Positions 25,679 to 34,836 of a stretch of DNA of 64,000 nt are shown piece by piece. The notes under the pieces are model-generated. The model saw nothing but the letters and a program-made list of their open reading frames with translations, was not told the DNA's origin and made no database searches. Origin of the DNA: Vibrio sp. STUT-A11 (GTDB lineage: Bacteria > Pseudomonadota > Gammaproteobacteria > Enterobacterales > Vibrionaceae); the NCBI RefSeq assembly GCF_026000435.1, contig NZ_AP026764.1, forward strand, positions 682,001 through 746,000, in the 5' to 3' direction. The position numbers were made by a program, and so were the translations under genes. The number at the start of each line of letters is the position of its first letter. The stretch's first letter is position 1.

Positions 25679-26566
25679 CTATTCATTGTTTTCTGATGAG
25701 TCTTTCATCACCATGATGGAGGCGGAAAGTCCAAATCGAAGCTCAATGCCTTCCGGCAATTCGTCGATGGCAATGCGAACCGGTATACGCTGTGCCAAAC
25801 GAATCCATTGGAATACTGGGTTCACATTTGGCAGTAAGTTGTAACCCACGGTTCCGTCTCTTGGTGCAATCCCCCAGCCAATAGAATCGACAGTGGCGTC
25901 AATGGGCGTGTCTGGGTGAGACATCAACGTAACTTGTGCTTTGCTACCTGATTCAATTTGCTGTAACTGGTTTTCACGGAAGAAACCAAACACCCAGAAG
26001 CTGTGTTTATCGATAAGTGCAAGCAGAGGCTGGTTGGCAACGGCTTGAGTACCATTACGGATATCCAGGTTAGAAACAAAACCGTCAACGGTGGCATAAA
26101 CCTTGGTATAGCTAAGATTCAATTTCGCAGACTTTAACTGCTCTTCCGCCGCTTTGATTTGTAGTAGAGATTCTTCATACGCGATCTCGCGGCGAATAAG
26201 ATCTTTGTGGGATACCGCGCCACGATCTTTCGCTCGGATATCGGTTAAACGGTCATATTCGATTTTTTTACCACGAGAGCTGACAATGGACCTTTCCAGC
26301 CCGACTTCGGCTTGCGACAATGCAACCTCATAGGTGGTTGGATCGATCTCAAACAGTAAGTCGCCGGTTTTTACTTCCTGGTTGTCTTGGACCGCAACGT
26401 TTACGATCGGGCCGGATACGCGAGGCGCGACTTTGATGACGTTGGCACGCACCTGACCATCACGTGTCCAGGGGTTATTAAAATACTCTTCATACTTTTG
26501 ATAGCCGAGCCAAGCTGCGCCACCAAGAATGACAAGATTGAGTGCAATTACGAATAGTTTTTTCAT
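25679..26566 (-). CDS. HlyD/EmrA-type efflux adaptor (AaeA-like)
   Basis: This protein of 295 residues has one N-terminal membrane helix (VIALNLVILGGAAWLGY) and the membrane-fusion layout: VRANVIKVAPRVSGPIVNVAV lipoyl half, helical hairpin (about 85-140), then VDGFVSNLDIRNG and a beta-barrel domain. It follows the DUF1656 gene closely, giving the AaeX-AaeA order known for aromatic carboxylic acid efflux in E. coli. The ATG at 26566 (MKKLF) is chosen over GTG at 26578, which abuts the previous stop. Confidence 0.88.
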   Translation of the reverse strand: MKKLFVIALNLVILGGAAWLGYQKYEEYFNNPWTRDGQVRANVIKVAPRVSGPIVNVAVQDNQEVKTGDLLFEIDPTTYEVALSQAEVGLERSIVSSRGKKIEYDRLTDIRAKDRGAVSHKDLIRREIAYEESLLQIKAAEEQLKSAKLNLSYTKVYATVDGFVSNLDIRNGTQAVANQPLLALIDKHSFWVFGFFRENQLQQIESGSKAQVTLMSHPDTPIDATVDSIGWGIAPRDGTVGYNLLPNVNPVFQWIRLAQRIPVRIAIDELPEGIELRFGLSASIMVMKDSSENNE

Positions 26567-26578
26567 CTTGTTTGGCAC

Positions 26579-26782
26579 CTAAAATTGAATATAAAAGCTG
26601 TCGATTGCCACCACATAAAAGACCATGATGGCGATGAAAGTCAGCGACGGAAAAGCGATAAAACGAGACAAGCGCGTCTTGTTTAACAGGATCACGGTAA
26701 TCCAGGTTGCGGTGACTGCAAGAAAAAGCACTAGCAGTAGTGGGGAAAAGTACACATCTCCCCAAGAGAGTTCATAAGGCAT
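26579..26782 (-). CDS. DUF1656 small membrane protein (AaeX-like)
   Basis: This 67-residue protein has two membrane helices (about 12-32 and 42-62) and the DUF1656 opening ELSWGDVYFSPLL. Such proteins accompany FUSC-HlyD efflux pairs; their role is unclear. Its ATG shares a base with the TAA stop of the outer membrane factor gene (TAATG), so translation is coupled. Confidence 0.88.
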   Translation of the reverse strand: MPYELSWGDVYFSPLLLVLFLAVTATWITVILLNKTRLSRFIAFPSLTFIAIMVFYVVAIDSFYIQF

Positions 26783-28419
26783 TATGGTTCCTCCCCTTTG
26801 GGTGCAGTGCTGTTTGTCTGTTCAATCGGAAGCGGAGGCAGTACACGATTCTCTTGGTCTAAATACCCGTCCCAATCGGTGCGTTCGACCATCTGCCTCG
26901 CAATTTCGTCAGATAAGAAGGGCTTACCTGTTTGCGCTTGCCAACCGCCACCAAGGGACTTATACAGAGCCACGATCTGGTTAGCGACATCGCCCTTAAT
27001 TGAGGCATAGCTGTCTTCTGCACGTGTCATTTTTTCTACTGAGTTGAGAAGGCGTTCAAAAGATATTTGACCATTTTCGTATTGCGTCATCGAAATGTTG
27101 AAGGCACGAATCGATGAGTTTACTGACTGCAAACGTAGCGATTTTTGTTGTAAATACAGGTCATAAGCTTCTAAGGCGTTGGTAACTTCGTTAACAGCTT
27201 GCAGTACTGCTTTGTTGTAGTTGGTTAAGGTTTCTTGAAAACGGGCATCTTCGTAACGAATGTTATTTTTCACACGCCCATACTGGAAAATGTTCCAGCT
27301 AAATGCAGGACCCGCGACCAGCGTGAGAGAGTCACTAAAACTGAAGCTGCTGCCATCTGGTACTGTACTGTCGATGCCAATCGAACCAAACAGAGAAAAG
27401 CTTGGATACAATGCTGCTTCGGCTACACCAATTTGAGCACTTTGCGCACGGGCTTGCATCTCTGAAACTTGTAGGTCCGGTCTTCGCATGATCAAGTTGG
27501 CGTCGATTTGGGTTTCTAAAAGTGGTGGATGTGGGACAATGGAGTTTTCGTCGTTGCCAGATAATGCTGTTTTTCTGCCTGTCGATTTAAATTGTGTTTC
27601 GTACTCAGCGATACGCTCAGGAAGTCCGTTTGATGTCAGTATCGCGTCGACCTCTTCTGGTAATTCGCCTAACAGAAGCGCAATAGCAGTGCGTGACTGC
27701 TTCATCGCAATTTCTAGGCTCGGCTGGGCCGCTCTGGTGGTGTACAACTGGTTCTGCGCTTGTTGGACATCAAGTTCCGTCACGTTGCCTGAATCAAATT
27801 GAACCTGAGTAATGTGTACCACGCGTTCTTGAATTTCGATGTTTCGCTTCGAGAGCAGAATACGTTCTTGGTAGGTTCGATAGTTGATGTAATTACGCAC
27901 TACTTCGGAAGTGATGGTTACCATGATGTCGTGGTAAGACGCAATCGTTGCGTAGTAACCCGCTTCTACCGATTCAATACCGCGTGCGTATTTACCCCAA
28001 ATATCCATCTCCCATGCTGCATCAAAAGAGAGCGCAGCATTATTGAACCCTTGATCGTTGACGTATGCACGCGCCAAATTACCGGATACGGTTTGTACTT
28101 GTGGATACTGCAAACCAGATGCGACACCAACTAAGGCACGGGCTTGGACAATACGTAACCCAGCAGACTCTAAATCAAGGTTCTGCTGGCTGGCCAACTC
28201 AACCAGTTGATTCAGCGTTGGGTCATTAAATTGTTGCCACCACTGCTGTACCTTTTGCTCAGATTGCTCGGTATCCTGAACGGCCCTTTGTAATGACCAA
28301 TCACTTGGTAAAGCCGATTGCTGTGGATGGACATAGTCCGGCCCCACAGCAGTACACGCACTGAGTCCAATCAGAGTTATTATGGCGAGGCTTGGTTTGG
28401 TTAATTTTTGCAGTATCAT
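26782..28419 (-). CDS. efflux outer membrane factor (OprM/NodT family lipoprotein)
   Basis: The 545-residue precursor has a lipoprotein signal with LSAC (Cys at about 22), then the NodT/OprM start AVGPDYVHPQ and two outer membrane efflux repeats. Marker segments are QVQFDSGNVTELDVQQAQNQ and RRPDLQVSEMQARAQSAQIG, the latter typical of the family. It forms the trimeric outer membrane and periplasmic channel for the FUSC/HlyD pump encoded around it. It begins 10 bp after the FUSC gene. The C-terminal 40 residues are a Pro-rich extension. Confidence 0.93.
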   Translation of the reverse strand: MILQKLTKPSLAIITLIGLSACTAVGPDYVHPQQSALPSDWSLQRAVQDTEQSEQKVQQWWQQFNDPTLNQLVELASQQNLDLESAGLRIVQARALVGVASGLQYPQVQTVSGNLARAYVNDQGFNNAALSFDAAWEMDIWGKYARGIESVEAGYYATIASYHDIMVTITSEVVRNYINYRTYQERILLSKRNIEIQERVVHITQVQFDSGNVTELDVQQAQNQLYTTRAAQPSLEIAMKQSRTAIALLLGELPEEVDAILTSNGLPERIAEYETQFKSTGRKTALSGNDENSIVPHPPLLETQIDANLIMRRPDLQVSEMQARAQSAQIGVAEAALYPSFSLFGSIGIDSTVPDGSSFSFSDSLTLVAGPAFSWNIFQYGRVKNNIRYEDARFQETLTNYNKAVLQAVNEVTNALEAYDLYLQQKSLRLQSVNSSIRAFNISMTQYENGQISFERLLNSVEKMTRAEDSYASIKGDVANQIVALYKSLGGGWQAQTGKPFLSDEIARQMVERTDWDGYLDQENRVLPPLPIEQTNSTAPKGEEP

Positions 28420-28429
28420 ACCCCTACCT

Positions 28430-30610
28430 TTAAAACCGCTTCTGTTGTAAGTTCACCCAATCGATATCCTCATAGGTTTGCTTGCAATGTTTAATTGCTT
28501 CGAACACGTTCCGTTTTAAATTCAGCAAGATATAAAAACCAGCTATCTCTGAATAAGCGTAGTCAGATAAATCCAACTCATTAAAAAAATCTTCCAGTTT
28601 ATCTTCGAAAGACTGGTAATCCTGGCTGTACTGATTAAAAACGGAGTCGAGTTCTTCTGTAACCTGGTGGCTGGCTAACGCACCAGCCATTGATGGAATG
28701 ATCGAGTCACGATGTTGTTGACGAAGTTGGTTAATCAACGGATTCGCCAACAGTTTCTTTTCTGCAACCATGAGCACATTGATGTGGCTGCATAGCACGT
28801 CACAAGCTTTGCTGAATGCCCCAATCGCTTCTGGTGTGGTTTGGTCAAAATGTTTGTGGTTGATTTTTGAGCCCCACACTTTGAGTTTTTTTGCCGACAC
28901 GTTCAATGTCACTAGATGCAAAGCGCGTTTTAGTGGCGTGAGAAAAGAATCCGACTGCTTTTGATAGGTGACAAATAGCGAGCGTGTATGCCGGAAATAG
29001 CGTTCTTTTATGGTTAAGAATAGGTGCTCGGGTCTTGAACTGAACGGAAAGTAATGAGCAAAAATAATCATGAATACGACCAAGTAGAACAGCGTCATGA
29101 TCGTCATTAGGATGCCGAAGTGGTAGAACATATTATTGTCCAGCCCGAGTACAAAGAGACCGACCATGTAAAAGATGGTTATTGGTCCATTGAAAAGGTA
29201 AAAACCAATAAATGTGTAGATAAAGATAAACAGACCGAGTTCTAGTCCCAGATCCAGTTGCGGCAAGATAAATAGGTAAGATGGCACCGCAAATAAGAAA
29301 CCAAAAGTGAACAGCACCAGCAACAAAATTGGATGCACCGGCACAAAGGAGAGCAGGGACATAAACATGGTCGAGAAAATCACAAACGAGTAGCCACCCG
29401 GAGGGTTAAAGTAGATCCAGATGAATCCCGCCACCCAATAAGTGACAAAGGTTTTGACCGCCGTTTTAAAATTTTCTGCATCCCACCATAAGAACTTGCC
29501 TTTGGTTTTTGGCATTTCAACGTGGAATGAGACGTTGTTCGTCACCGAATCTATACAGCTGATACTCTCAGCCAGACGCGACAGGTTCTGATGCATGGAT
29601 TCCAGCAGAAATCCTAAAGTGATCGCCGAACCTTTAGTAAGATGCGGTGATGAATCTAACAACTCTTGATTGTAATTAACCTTAAATTCTTTAGCGCGAT
29701 AAGCGTGTTCGTTGTCTTCCCAGACCTGATGGCATTTTTGGAACAGCTGCTCTATTTCTTTTATCGTTTCATCAAAGTTAGTGATGCATTGGCGATCTTC
29801 TTCAAGGCTAAAGTGGCCATGTACCGCAACCGATAATTGCTGGGTAATTTGTTTGCTCAGGTGCACGGCCAGACGCCACTCTTTTAAGTAAGCGGACACA
29901 TCGCTGCATTCGGCACTCACTGTCGCAAACCGTTGCTCCAGGTTATTTTGTGCGGCAAACATTTCTTCAGTGAGTTTGTCGATATTGAGTTGAGAAGCTG
30001 CATGTTCTGATTCCTCTGGTGATTCAGAATCATCAACGGCTGGTGGATGTGACTCATGTTTCTGTTCTAAGCTATTGACCAGCGCAGAGAACAGCGCTTG
30101 CTGAGTTTGATTTAACTGCTCGATAAGCTGGCGTAGGTTTTGTTCGGTTTTGACCGGGAAGAGAAAAGTACCGACAAGGGTATAAACCACCACGCCAAAG
30201 ACCGTCATATAGGCTCGATCGACACCATAAAGAAAGGCGCCGTCTGCATCACCACCGTTAGACATCATCAATGTCATCACACCAGTTAGCATCAGTAACG
30301 TAGGGTCTTTTTGGTAAGCGTTACGAAAATAAAAGATAAATGAGACGACGAGTGACACGCTCAGCATATAAAGAAAACGGTCTTGCGCGAATAGCCCGAC
30401 GAGTAACAAGCCAACAACCGCTCCGACCAAGGTGCCGAGAACACGTAATGTGCCCTTGGCGAGAGATTCTCGGCGACTTCCCGTTGTGGCGATCAGCATC
30501 ACTGTGGTTGCAGCAGTCGATGCCTGTGGCCAACCCATCGCAAAGGGGATCAGATAAGCCAAGGTGAGGCTAAGCGATACTTTTATAGCAAATTTAATCT
30601 TGTCGTTCAT
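28430..30610 (-). CDS. FUSC family efflux permease (AaeB-like)
   Basis: This inner membrane protein of 726 residues has two blocks of membrane helices (about 10-155 and 390-520) separated and followed by large cytoplasmic helical regions, the FUSC/AaeB architecture. The N-terminal segment AMGWPQASTAATTVMLIATT is typical. It would energise the pump completed by the three genes after it, and aromatic acids are the best-known substrates of relatives. The ATG at the complement of 30608-30610 is preferred to a TTG two codons upstream. It is the first gene of the leftward operon. Confidence 0.88.
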   Translation of the reverse strand: MNDKIKFAIKVSLSLTLAYLIPFAMGWPQASTAATTVMLIATTGSRRESLAKGTLRVLGTLVGAVVGLLLVGLFAQDRFLYMLSVSLVVSFIFYFRNAYQKDPTLLMLTGVMTLMMSNGGDADGAFLYGVDRAYMTVFGVVVYTLVGTFLFPVKTEQNLRQLIEQLNQTQQALFSALVNSLEQKHESHPPAVDDSESPEESEHAASQLNIDKLTEEMFAAQNNLEQRFATVSAECSDVSAYLKEWRLAVHLSKQITQQLSVAVHGHFSLEEDRQCITNFDETIKEIEQLFQKCHQVWEDNEHAYRAKEFKVNYNQELLDSSPHLTKGSAITLGFLLESMHQNLSRLAESISCIDSVTNNVSFHVEMPKTKGKFLWWDAENFKTAVKTFVTYWVAGFIWIYFNPPGGYSFVIFSTMFMSLLSFVPVHPILLLVLFTFGFLFAVPSYLFILPQLDLGLELGLFIFIYTFIGFYLFNGPITIFYMVGLFVLGLDNNMFYHFGILMTIMTLFYLVVFMIIFAHYFPFSSRPEHLFLTIKERYFRHTRSLFVTYQKQSDSFLTPLKRALHLVTLNVSAKKLKVWGSKINHKHFDQTTPEAIGAFSKACDVLCSHINVLMVAEKKLLANPLINQLRQQHRDSIIPSMAGALASHQVTEELDSVFNQYSQDYQSFEDKLEDFFNELDLSDYAYSEIAGFYILLNLKRNVFEAIKHCKQTYEDIDWVNLQQKRF

Positions 30611-31014
30611 AGTCAAAGTTTGCTCAGGCTTATCGTCTTAAATTAATGGATTTTGTTATTAAAGCTAAGGCTGGATATTGTTCCAACTGTGTTTGAGTTG
30701 GCGGAATATAACGAGTAAAAAGAAGCGGATTGTAAATCTAGTGTCAAAAACCGGATGCCTATGAAGTAGTCAATCTGGCTCTATCCCTTGTCAGTGCTGG
30801 GGATTTGAGTTAAATGCTCAAAACTGCTACTTACGCGCAGTCTTATTTATGAAACAGATTTACGGGTATTTCCTAGCCAAGCTCTCTTTAAATCATCAGA
30901 TGCTAAGCAGGGCTTGTGTCTATTGTCATCTATGCCACTGCCTTTAAAAGCATAGATGATGAATAGGTATTTGAGGGGAAAAGTTTTATTTTTTATCAAG
31001 TTGTATCGGTTGTA
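30611..31014. other. intergenic region between FUSC and EamA genes
   Basis: No gene is seen. It should hold the FUSC-operon promoter and the end of the EamA transcript, and contains a marked inverted repeat listed separately. Confidence 0.5.
30926..30959. repeat. perfect 10-bp inverted repeat
   Basis: TCATCTATGC (30926-30935) and GCATAGATGA (30950-30959) enclose 14 bases; an outer CTATT/AATAG pairing extends it beyond a small bulge. There is no T-run on the plus strand, so it may be a hairpin end of the EamA transcript or a cruciform operator. Confidence 0.6.
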
Positions 31015-31872
31015 TTACACTTTACTCGCGCTTTGAGAGCGAGATAAAAAGACCAGCGCGATACCACCTAAAATGATTGTGCTGGTGAGGATGGAATGAA
31101 GCGACAAGGATTCACCGAGCAGAATAGACCCGAGTACTAAGGCTATAACGGGTACAGAAAGTTGACTTATCGCGGCTTGAAGTAGGGTAAGTTTCTGGAT
31201 TACGTGATACCACAGTAAATAACCGATCCCCGATGCAAGCACACCGGAGGTGATAGCAAGTAAGAAACCTTCAATGGTGAGATTGACCGAAGAGAGAAGA
31301 AAAGGAGAGAGGAGCAAGCTTATCACAGAGGCGGCGATAAAGCCCCATGCAATACCACTGCTCGGTGAAGGGGCATGCTTGCCAAGGGCTGTAAAGAGCG
31401 CCCAACACACTCCAGATATCACGATAAGTAGCGTCGACCAGGTATCCGGCCGAGTTGCAGATGGAAGCATTAACCAAGCGAAACCCAGAATGGAGACGGC
31501 GATACCAATCACTTCTAAAGTTTTAAATCGTTCGCCTTGCCACCAATGTAAAGTCAGAAGCGTCAACTGTACTGCCCCAAATAAGAGTAGTGCGCCAGTA
31601 CCTGCATCCATATTCAGATACGCGTACGAAATTAATACCGCATAGCCAAATAGCGTCACACCTGCAAGTACCTTAAAGCGACTGGTCGGCTTTTCTGAAT
31701 GCCAGGTTCCAGTAGCGATAAGAAAAAACACAAGCGTCGCCGCCCCGGAGATCAAGCGGATGATCGTGAAGCTTCCCGCATCGCTCAGTCCATCTACCAA
31801 CGCTGCGCGACATAACAGTGAGTTGGCAGCAAAAGCGAGCATCACAACAACGGTCAGCAAAAAAGTAAACAT
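31015..31872 (-). CDS. DMT-superfamily transporter (EamA family)
   Basis: This protein of 285 residues has about ten membrane helices in two EamA-like halves; GSILLGESLSLHSILTSTIILGG near the end is the usual second-half signature. It is not closely similar to the EamA protein at 4.4 kb. The ATG at the complement of 31870-31872 is 6 bases after AAGGA. It is a single gene with no linked regulator, so the substrate is unknown. Confidence 0.87.
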   Translation of the reverse strand: MFTFLLTVVVMLAFAANSLLCRAALVDGLSDAGSFTIIRLISGAATLVFFLIATGTWHSEKPTSRFKVLAGVTLFGYAVLISYAYLNMDAGTGALLLFGAVQLTLLTLHWWQGERFKTLEVIGIAVSILGFAWLMLPSATRPDTWSTLLIVISGVCWALFTALGKHAPSPSSGIAWGFIAASVISLLLSPFLLSSVNLTIEGFLLAITSGVLASGIGYLLWYHVIQKLTLLQAAISQLSVPVIALVLGSILLGESLSLHSILTSTIILGGIALVFLSRSQSASKV

Positions 31873-32214
31873 CTTCAATCCTTAAATTGGGTGCATAGAG
31901 TGAGTGTAGCGGCAAAGTTACTTATTCAATTAGTTGATTAATTGATTAGTTATACCAGTTGCCATCTGAGGCGTGGGGAGCTAGCTGATGACCATTCGGC
32001 TAACGATAAAATTATCACTCAATAGTCTAATTTTATAAATTGTAGGGCTTTTGTTAAATGTTTGAAAGGAAAGAAATAAAGCGTATTTTCTTTCACCCTG
32101 TTAGGACTTTTCCTACACGCTACTAGCGGCACTTCTTGTTATCTTCTCGGAAGGCAGGAGCACATTATAAACACGTGTTCTTAACGTCAGGCTACAGCAA
32201 AAAGAAAGATAACA
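31873..32214. other. intergenic region, AT-rich
   Basis: No gene is seen. AT-rich direct repeats of the TTGATTA type lie at about 31930-31950, and a 10-bp palindrome AACACGTGTT lies near 32170. Both divergent genes must be promoted from here. Confidence 0.45.
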
Positions 32215-32502
32215 ATGAATGAATTTGTTTTAAGATTGATGAAATGCGCGCGTGCTTATGAAAGCTTTATTGGCAATAAATTGCTGAGCAAACAAAGTAT
32301 TAATAGCGAAGAGTTAAAGGCGATACGTAAAGAAGCACTAATGAAGTTCCCTGAGTTGAAAACACAGCAACTAAACCAACTCAAAGAGACGGTGGAGTTC
32401 GAATTGTTTAACAAAGTACTGCATAACACCATGTTAAAAGTGGGCTTTCGAATCCCGAAAGGAAAAGCGCTAGACACTACTGCGATTTATATTCGTCGCT
32501 AG
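32215..32502 (+). CDS. hypothetical protein (95 aa)
   Basis: I do not recognise this small, basic, mostly helical protein (SEELKAIRKEALMKFPELKT then LKETVEFELFNKVLH). It has no signal peptide, membrane helix or known motif. It is followed at once by a strong terminator, which supports it being a real single-gene transcript. Confidence 0.6.
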   Translation: MNEFVLRLMKCARAYESFIGNKLLSKQSINSEELKAIRKEALMKFPELKTQQLNQLKETVEFELFNKVLHNTMLKVGFRIPKGKALDTTAIYIRR

Positions 32503-32506
32503 AAGC

Positions 32507-32541
32507 AAAACAGCCTTCCGATCTCAGTTGAAGGCTGTTTT
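32507..32541. terminator. rho-independent terminator
   Basis: AAAACAGCCTTC pairs with GAAGGCTGTTTT around an 11-base loop and continues into TTCTTTTT; it ends the small hypothetical gene. Confidence 0.88.
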
Positions 32542-32600
32542 TCTTTTTGGCAAGACATTAAAGGTCAAGCATACGTCCACTGCTTGGAGCGCAGTTATCT

Positions 32601-33641
32601 TTAAGTCACCGAACATTTGTTAGATTGACGCCGACGTATCCAACCAAGCCATCCCCCAATAAACAACAAGCTTGCTCCGACTGTACCACCACTGCTTCCA
32701 TCATCATTGCCATCTTGTTCTGATACCTGAGAATCTCCCTCACTGTGGTAATCTTCTGTAGCAGCTAACTCCGCGTCATAACTGGTTTTTACACCAGAAC
32801 TGGTTTGCTGCTCGATCCACGAAGCGTAGTTAAGTATTTCGGTAAACACACTCGGTATGTCTGCAGATTCACAAATGGATGATCCGTAACTGACGATGCC
32901 GATCTGTTGATACATGCCGTTACCATCTACGTAGGTGAGTGGTCCGCCGGAATCGCCACTGCAGATACCAGTATATGCCCTGCCTTCAAACCCATTTGCA
33001 CATAACGTTTCTTGAGCGTTGAAGCCTGAAACTAATGCGGCGCATTCTGAGTCGGTCAGTGGTTCAACTTCTGCCCAGCGCAAAGAGTTTGTGCTCGAAG
33101 TGTCATTGGTTGAGGTCTGTCCCAAACCAAAAATTTGGTAAACCTCTTCGTCACTGTAATCACCGAAATCCTGTGGCAGAGTAATGGATTGCACGTTATC
33201 AGTTATAGGTTGGGATAGTTCTAGCAGGGCCAGATCATTAATCCATAAGGAGGCCGAATTATATTCTGGGTGAATGGTGATACTGCGAACGTCTTTAAAC
33301 TCGGAGACATAAACGTCGTCCATGGTCGGATTTTTCACTAAAACACGCAAATCATCAGTGCTCCAGCCATCGGTGAATACATCTGACTCCACACAATGTG
33401 CCGCGGTTAAAATGTAGCGATCATTCACAATAGAACCGCCACAGATATTAGAGAATGCGCTAGCCCCTGTCTTATGGAGTATCAAACGAGCGAAAAATGG
33501 CAGTTGATTCAACGTGGTTGGTTCTCCGCCAATGATAGCAGCAGAGACGTCTTGTTCAGAGGGGGTGGTATCGGCATCCGCAACAGTCGTCATAGGCAAA
33601 ATGAGGAAAGCCCCGCTTATCAAAACATGATTTAACCTCAT
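32601..33641 (-). CDS. secreted trypsin-like serine protease with GlyGly-CTERM tail
   Basis: The precursor of 346 residues has a signal peptide (residues 1-22), then an S1 protease domain starting IIGGEPTTL after a propeptide, with the catalytic triad visible as TAAHC, NDLALL and GDSGGPL. The C-terminus has a Ser/Gly/Asp-rich linker, then a hydrophobic helix and basic end (SGGTVGASLLFIGGW then IRRR), which is the GlyGly-CTERM signal processed by rhombosortase in vibrios; it resembles the VesA/VesB proteases of V. cholerae that leave by type II secretion. The ATG at 33641 follows AAGGA by 7 bases. Confidence 0.9.
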   Translation of the reverse strand: MRLNHVLISGAFLILPMTTVADADTTPSEQDVSAAIIGGEPTTLNQLPFFARLILHKTGASAFSNICGGSIVNDRYILTAAHCVESDVFTDGWSTDDLRVLVKNPTMDDVYVSEFKDVRSITIHPEYNSASLWINDLALLELSQPITDNVQSITLPQDFGDYSDEEVYQIFGLGQTSTNDTSSTNSLRWAEVEPLTDSECAALVSGFNAQETLCANGFEGRAYTGICSGDSGGPLTYVDGNGMYQQIGIVSYGSSICESADIPSVFTEILNYASWIEQQTSSGVKTSYDAELAATEDYHSEGDSQVSEQDGNDDGSSGGTVGASLLFIGGWLGWIRRRQSNKCSVT

Positions 33642-33869
33642 AACCTGATCCTTATCGTTAGAGTTATTGAATTCACATTGGTCAAGATCCAAACAAGCAC
33701 AACGTTGCTCATACTTGCTCTTTATTCATACTTGTATGAGCTCTTTATTAGAGTAGATCAATTGATGCTTGTTCATAGAGGGTACGGTGAGTTTAGGCTC
33801 GATAACCTGCATCGTGACATCGTTTGTGTATACAATACCTGATAACCTGCAAATCTAAGAGAGTAAATG

Positions 33870-34161
33870 ATGGAATTTAAGGTTGATACCCATACACACA
33901 CGTATGCCAGCAGCCACGCTTATAGTACGTTGCCATGAGATCGCTCAGATAGGCAAAGACATCGGTGTTTTCTTTACCACTGGCAGCGACGCACATTTTT
34001 GCCATGATGTCGGTAACCTCGATCTGGTTGGTGAACTGATGGACAGTGTGGGTATTAAAAGCGAGAGTGTCATTACACACTCGGCTAAGCCGTTCCTGTC
34101 GTTCTTGAAGCGTCGTGGACGAGAATCCACTGCAGAATATGATGCCATGCGTAGCGCATAA
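33870..34161 (+). pseudogene. PHP-domain phosphatase (YcdX-like) with internal deletion
   Basis: From ATG 33870 the frame reads a PHP-family N-terminus (MEFKVDTHTHTYASSHAYST, with the metal-binding HTH) and stops at a TGA 23 codons in. The next frame, from about 33919, reads a good PHP C-terminus (HEIAQIGKDIGVFFTTGSDA with the HF metal segment, through FLKRRG) to a TAA at 34161. Full-length relatives have about 245 residues, so some 150-170 residues in the middle are missing and the reading frame shifts at the junction. The gene would have been a metal-dependent phosphoesterase; this copy is almost certainly dead. Confidence 0.85.
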
Positions 34162-34302
34162 ACTTGATTACATTTTGGGAATGCACCCTTAGCGCGTTTC
34201 CTTTACACTGCGTAGCTTAACTATCCCAATCATCCTTAATACTGGATGGCGGTGATAAACAAAGCCGACATAGAATTCGGCGCTAAAAATGGAGAAGTGA
34301 AG

Positions 34303-34692
34303 ATGTTACGTCCTTTAGTTTTAGGGTGTGCGATTGCGTTGGGCTCAAGCTACGCAATGGCGGAAGCTGTCGATCTAAAACAAAACATGAAACAAATGAA
34401 GATGGATTTCAAACAAGCGGCGGAAGCGTCGGATGTTGAAACCATGAAGTCAGCAATTGATAGCCTACAAGCGATCGTAGAGCAATCTAAGCGCGGTAAT
34501 TACCCACCAGAAAAGTTTGATACGTATCTGGAAGGTTTCAACAAGCTATCAGTGACGCTCGATAAAATCGAAGCAGATTTGGATGCAGGTAAACTAACTG
34601 AAGCCAAACAACAACTGCGTGAAATTGATAGCTTGCGCGAAGAGTATCACGACAAGCGCAATCCAAGTATCTGGAGTAAGTTATTTGGTTGA
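34303..34692 (+). CDS. cytochrome b562 family protein
   Basis: The precursor of 129 residues has a signal peptide (residues 1-21, ending YAMA) and a four-helix bundle of cytochrome b562 type. The two haem ligands of the family can be placed: the Met in DLKQNMKQMK at the mature N-terminus and the His in REEYHDKRNP near the C-terminus. It is a periplasmic electron carrier whose physiological partner is uncertain in the family. The ATG at 34303 has GGAG upstream; a longer frame starting at 34246 is unlikely. A perfect palindromic terminator follows. Confidence 0.82.
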   Translation: MLRPLVLGCAIALGSSYAMAEAVDLKQNMKQMKMDFKQAAEASDVETMKSAIDSLQAIVEQSKRGNYPPEKFDTYLEGFNKLSVTLDKIEADLDAGKLTEAKQQLREIDSLREEYHDKRNPSIWSKLFG

Positions 34693-34716
34693 TATTGCTA
34701 ACCGTCTCATGATTTC

Positions 34717-34740
34717 AAGACCCGCAACGTTGCGGGTCTT
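34717..34740. terminator. rho-independent terminator
   Basis: A 24-bp perfect palindrome (AAGACCCGCAAC and its complement) is followed by TTTTTG after the cytochrome b562 gene. Confidence 0.88.
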
Positions 34741-34836
34741 TTTGTTTGTGACGCAAAATAGCGCTGAGTCTAAAATCCTTTATTGAGCTTGAACTTAGAA
34801 TTGGTTACGCTGTATGAAATTTGTTAAGTCATCGTT

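Noticed and set aside
33877..34148. Leftward frames of 67 residues opposite the PHP remnant
   Set aside because: They are antisense to sequence that is plainly former PHP coding DNA in the plus direction.
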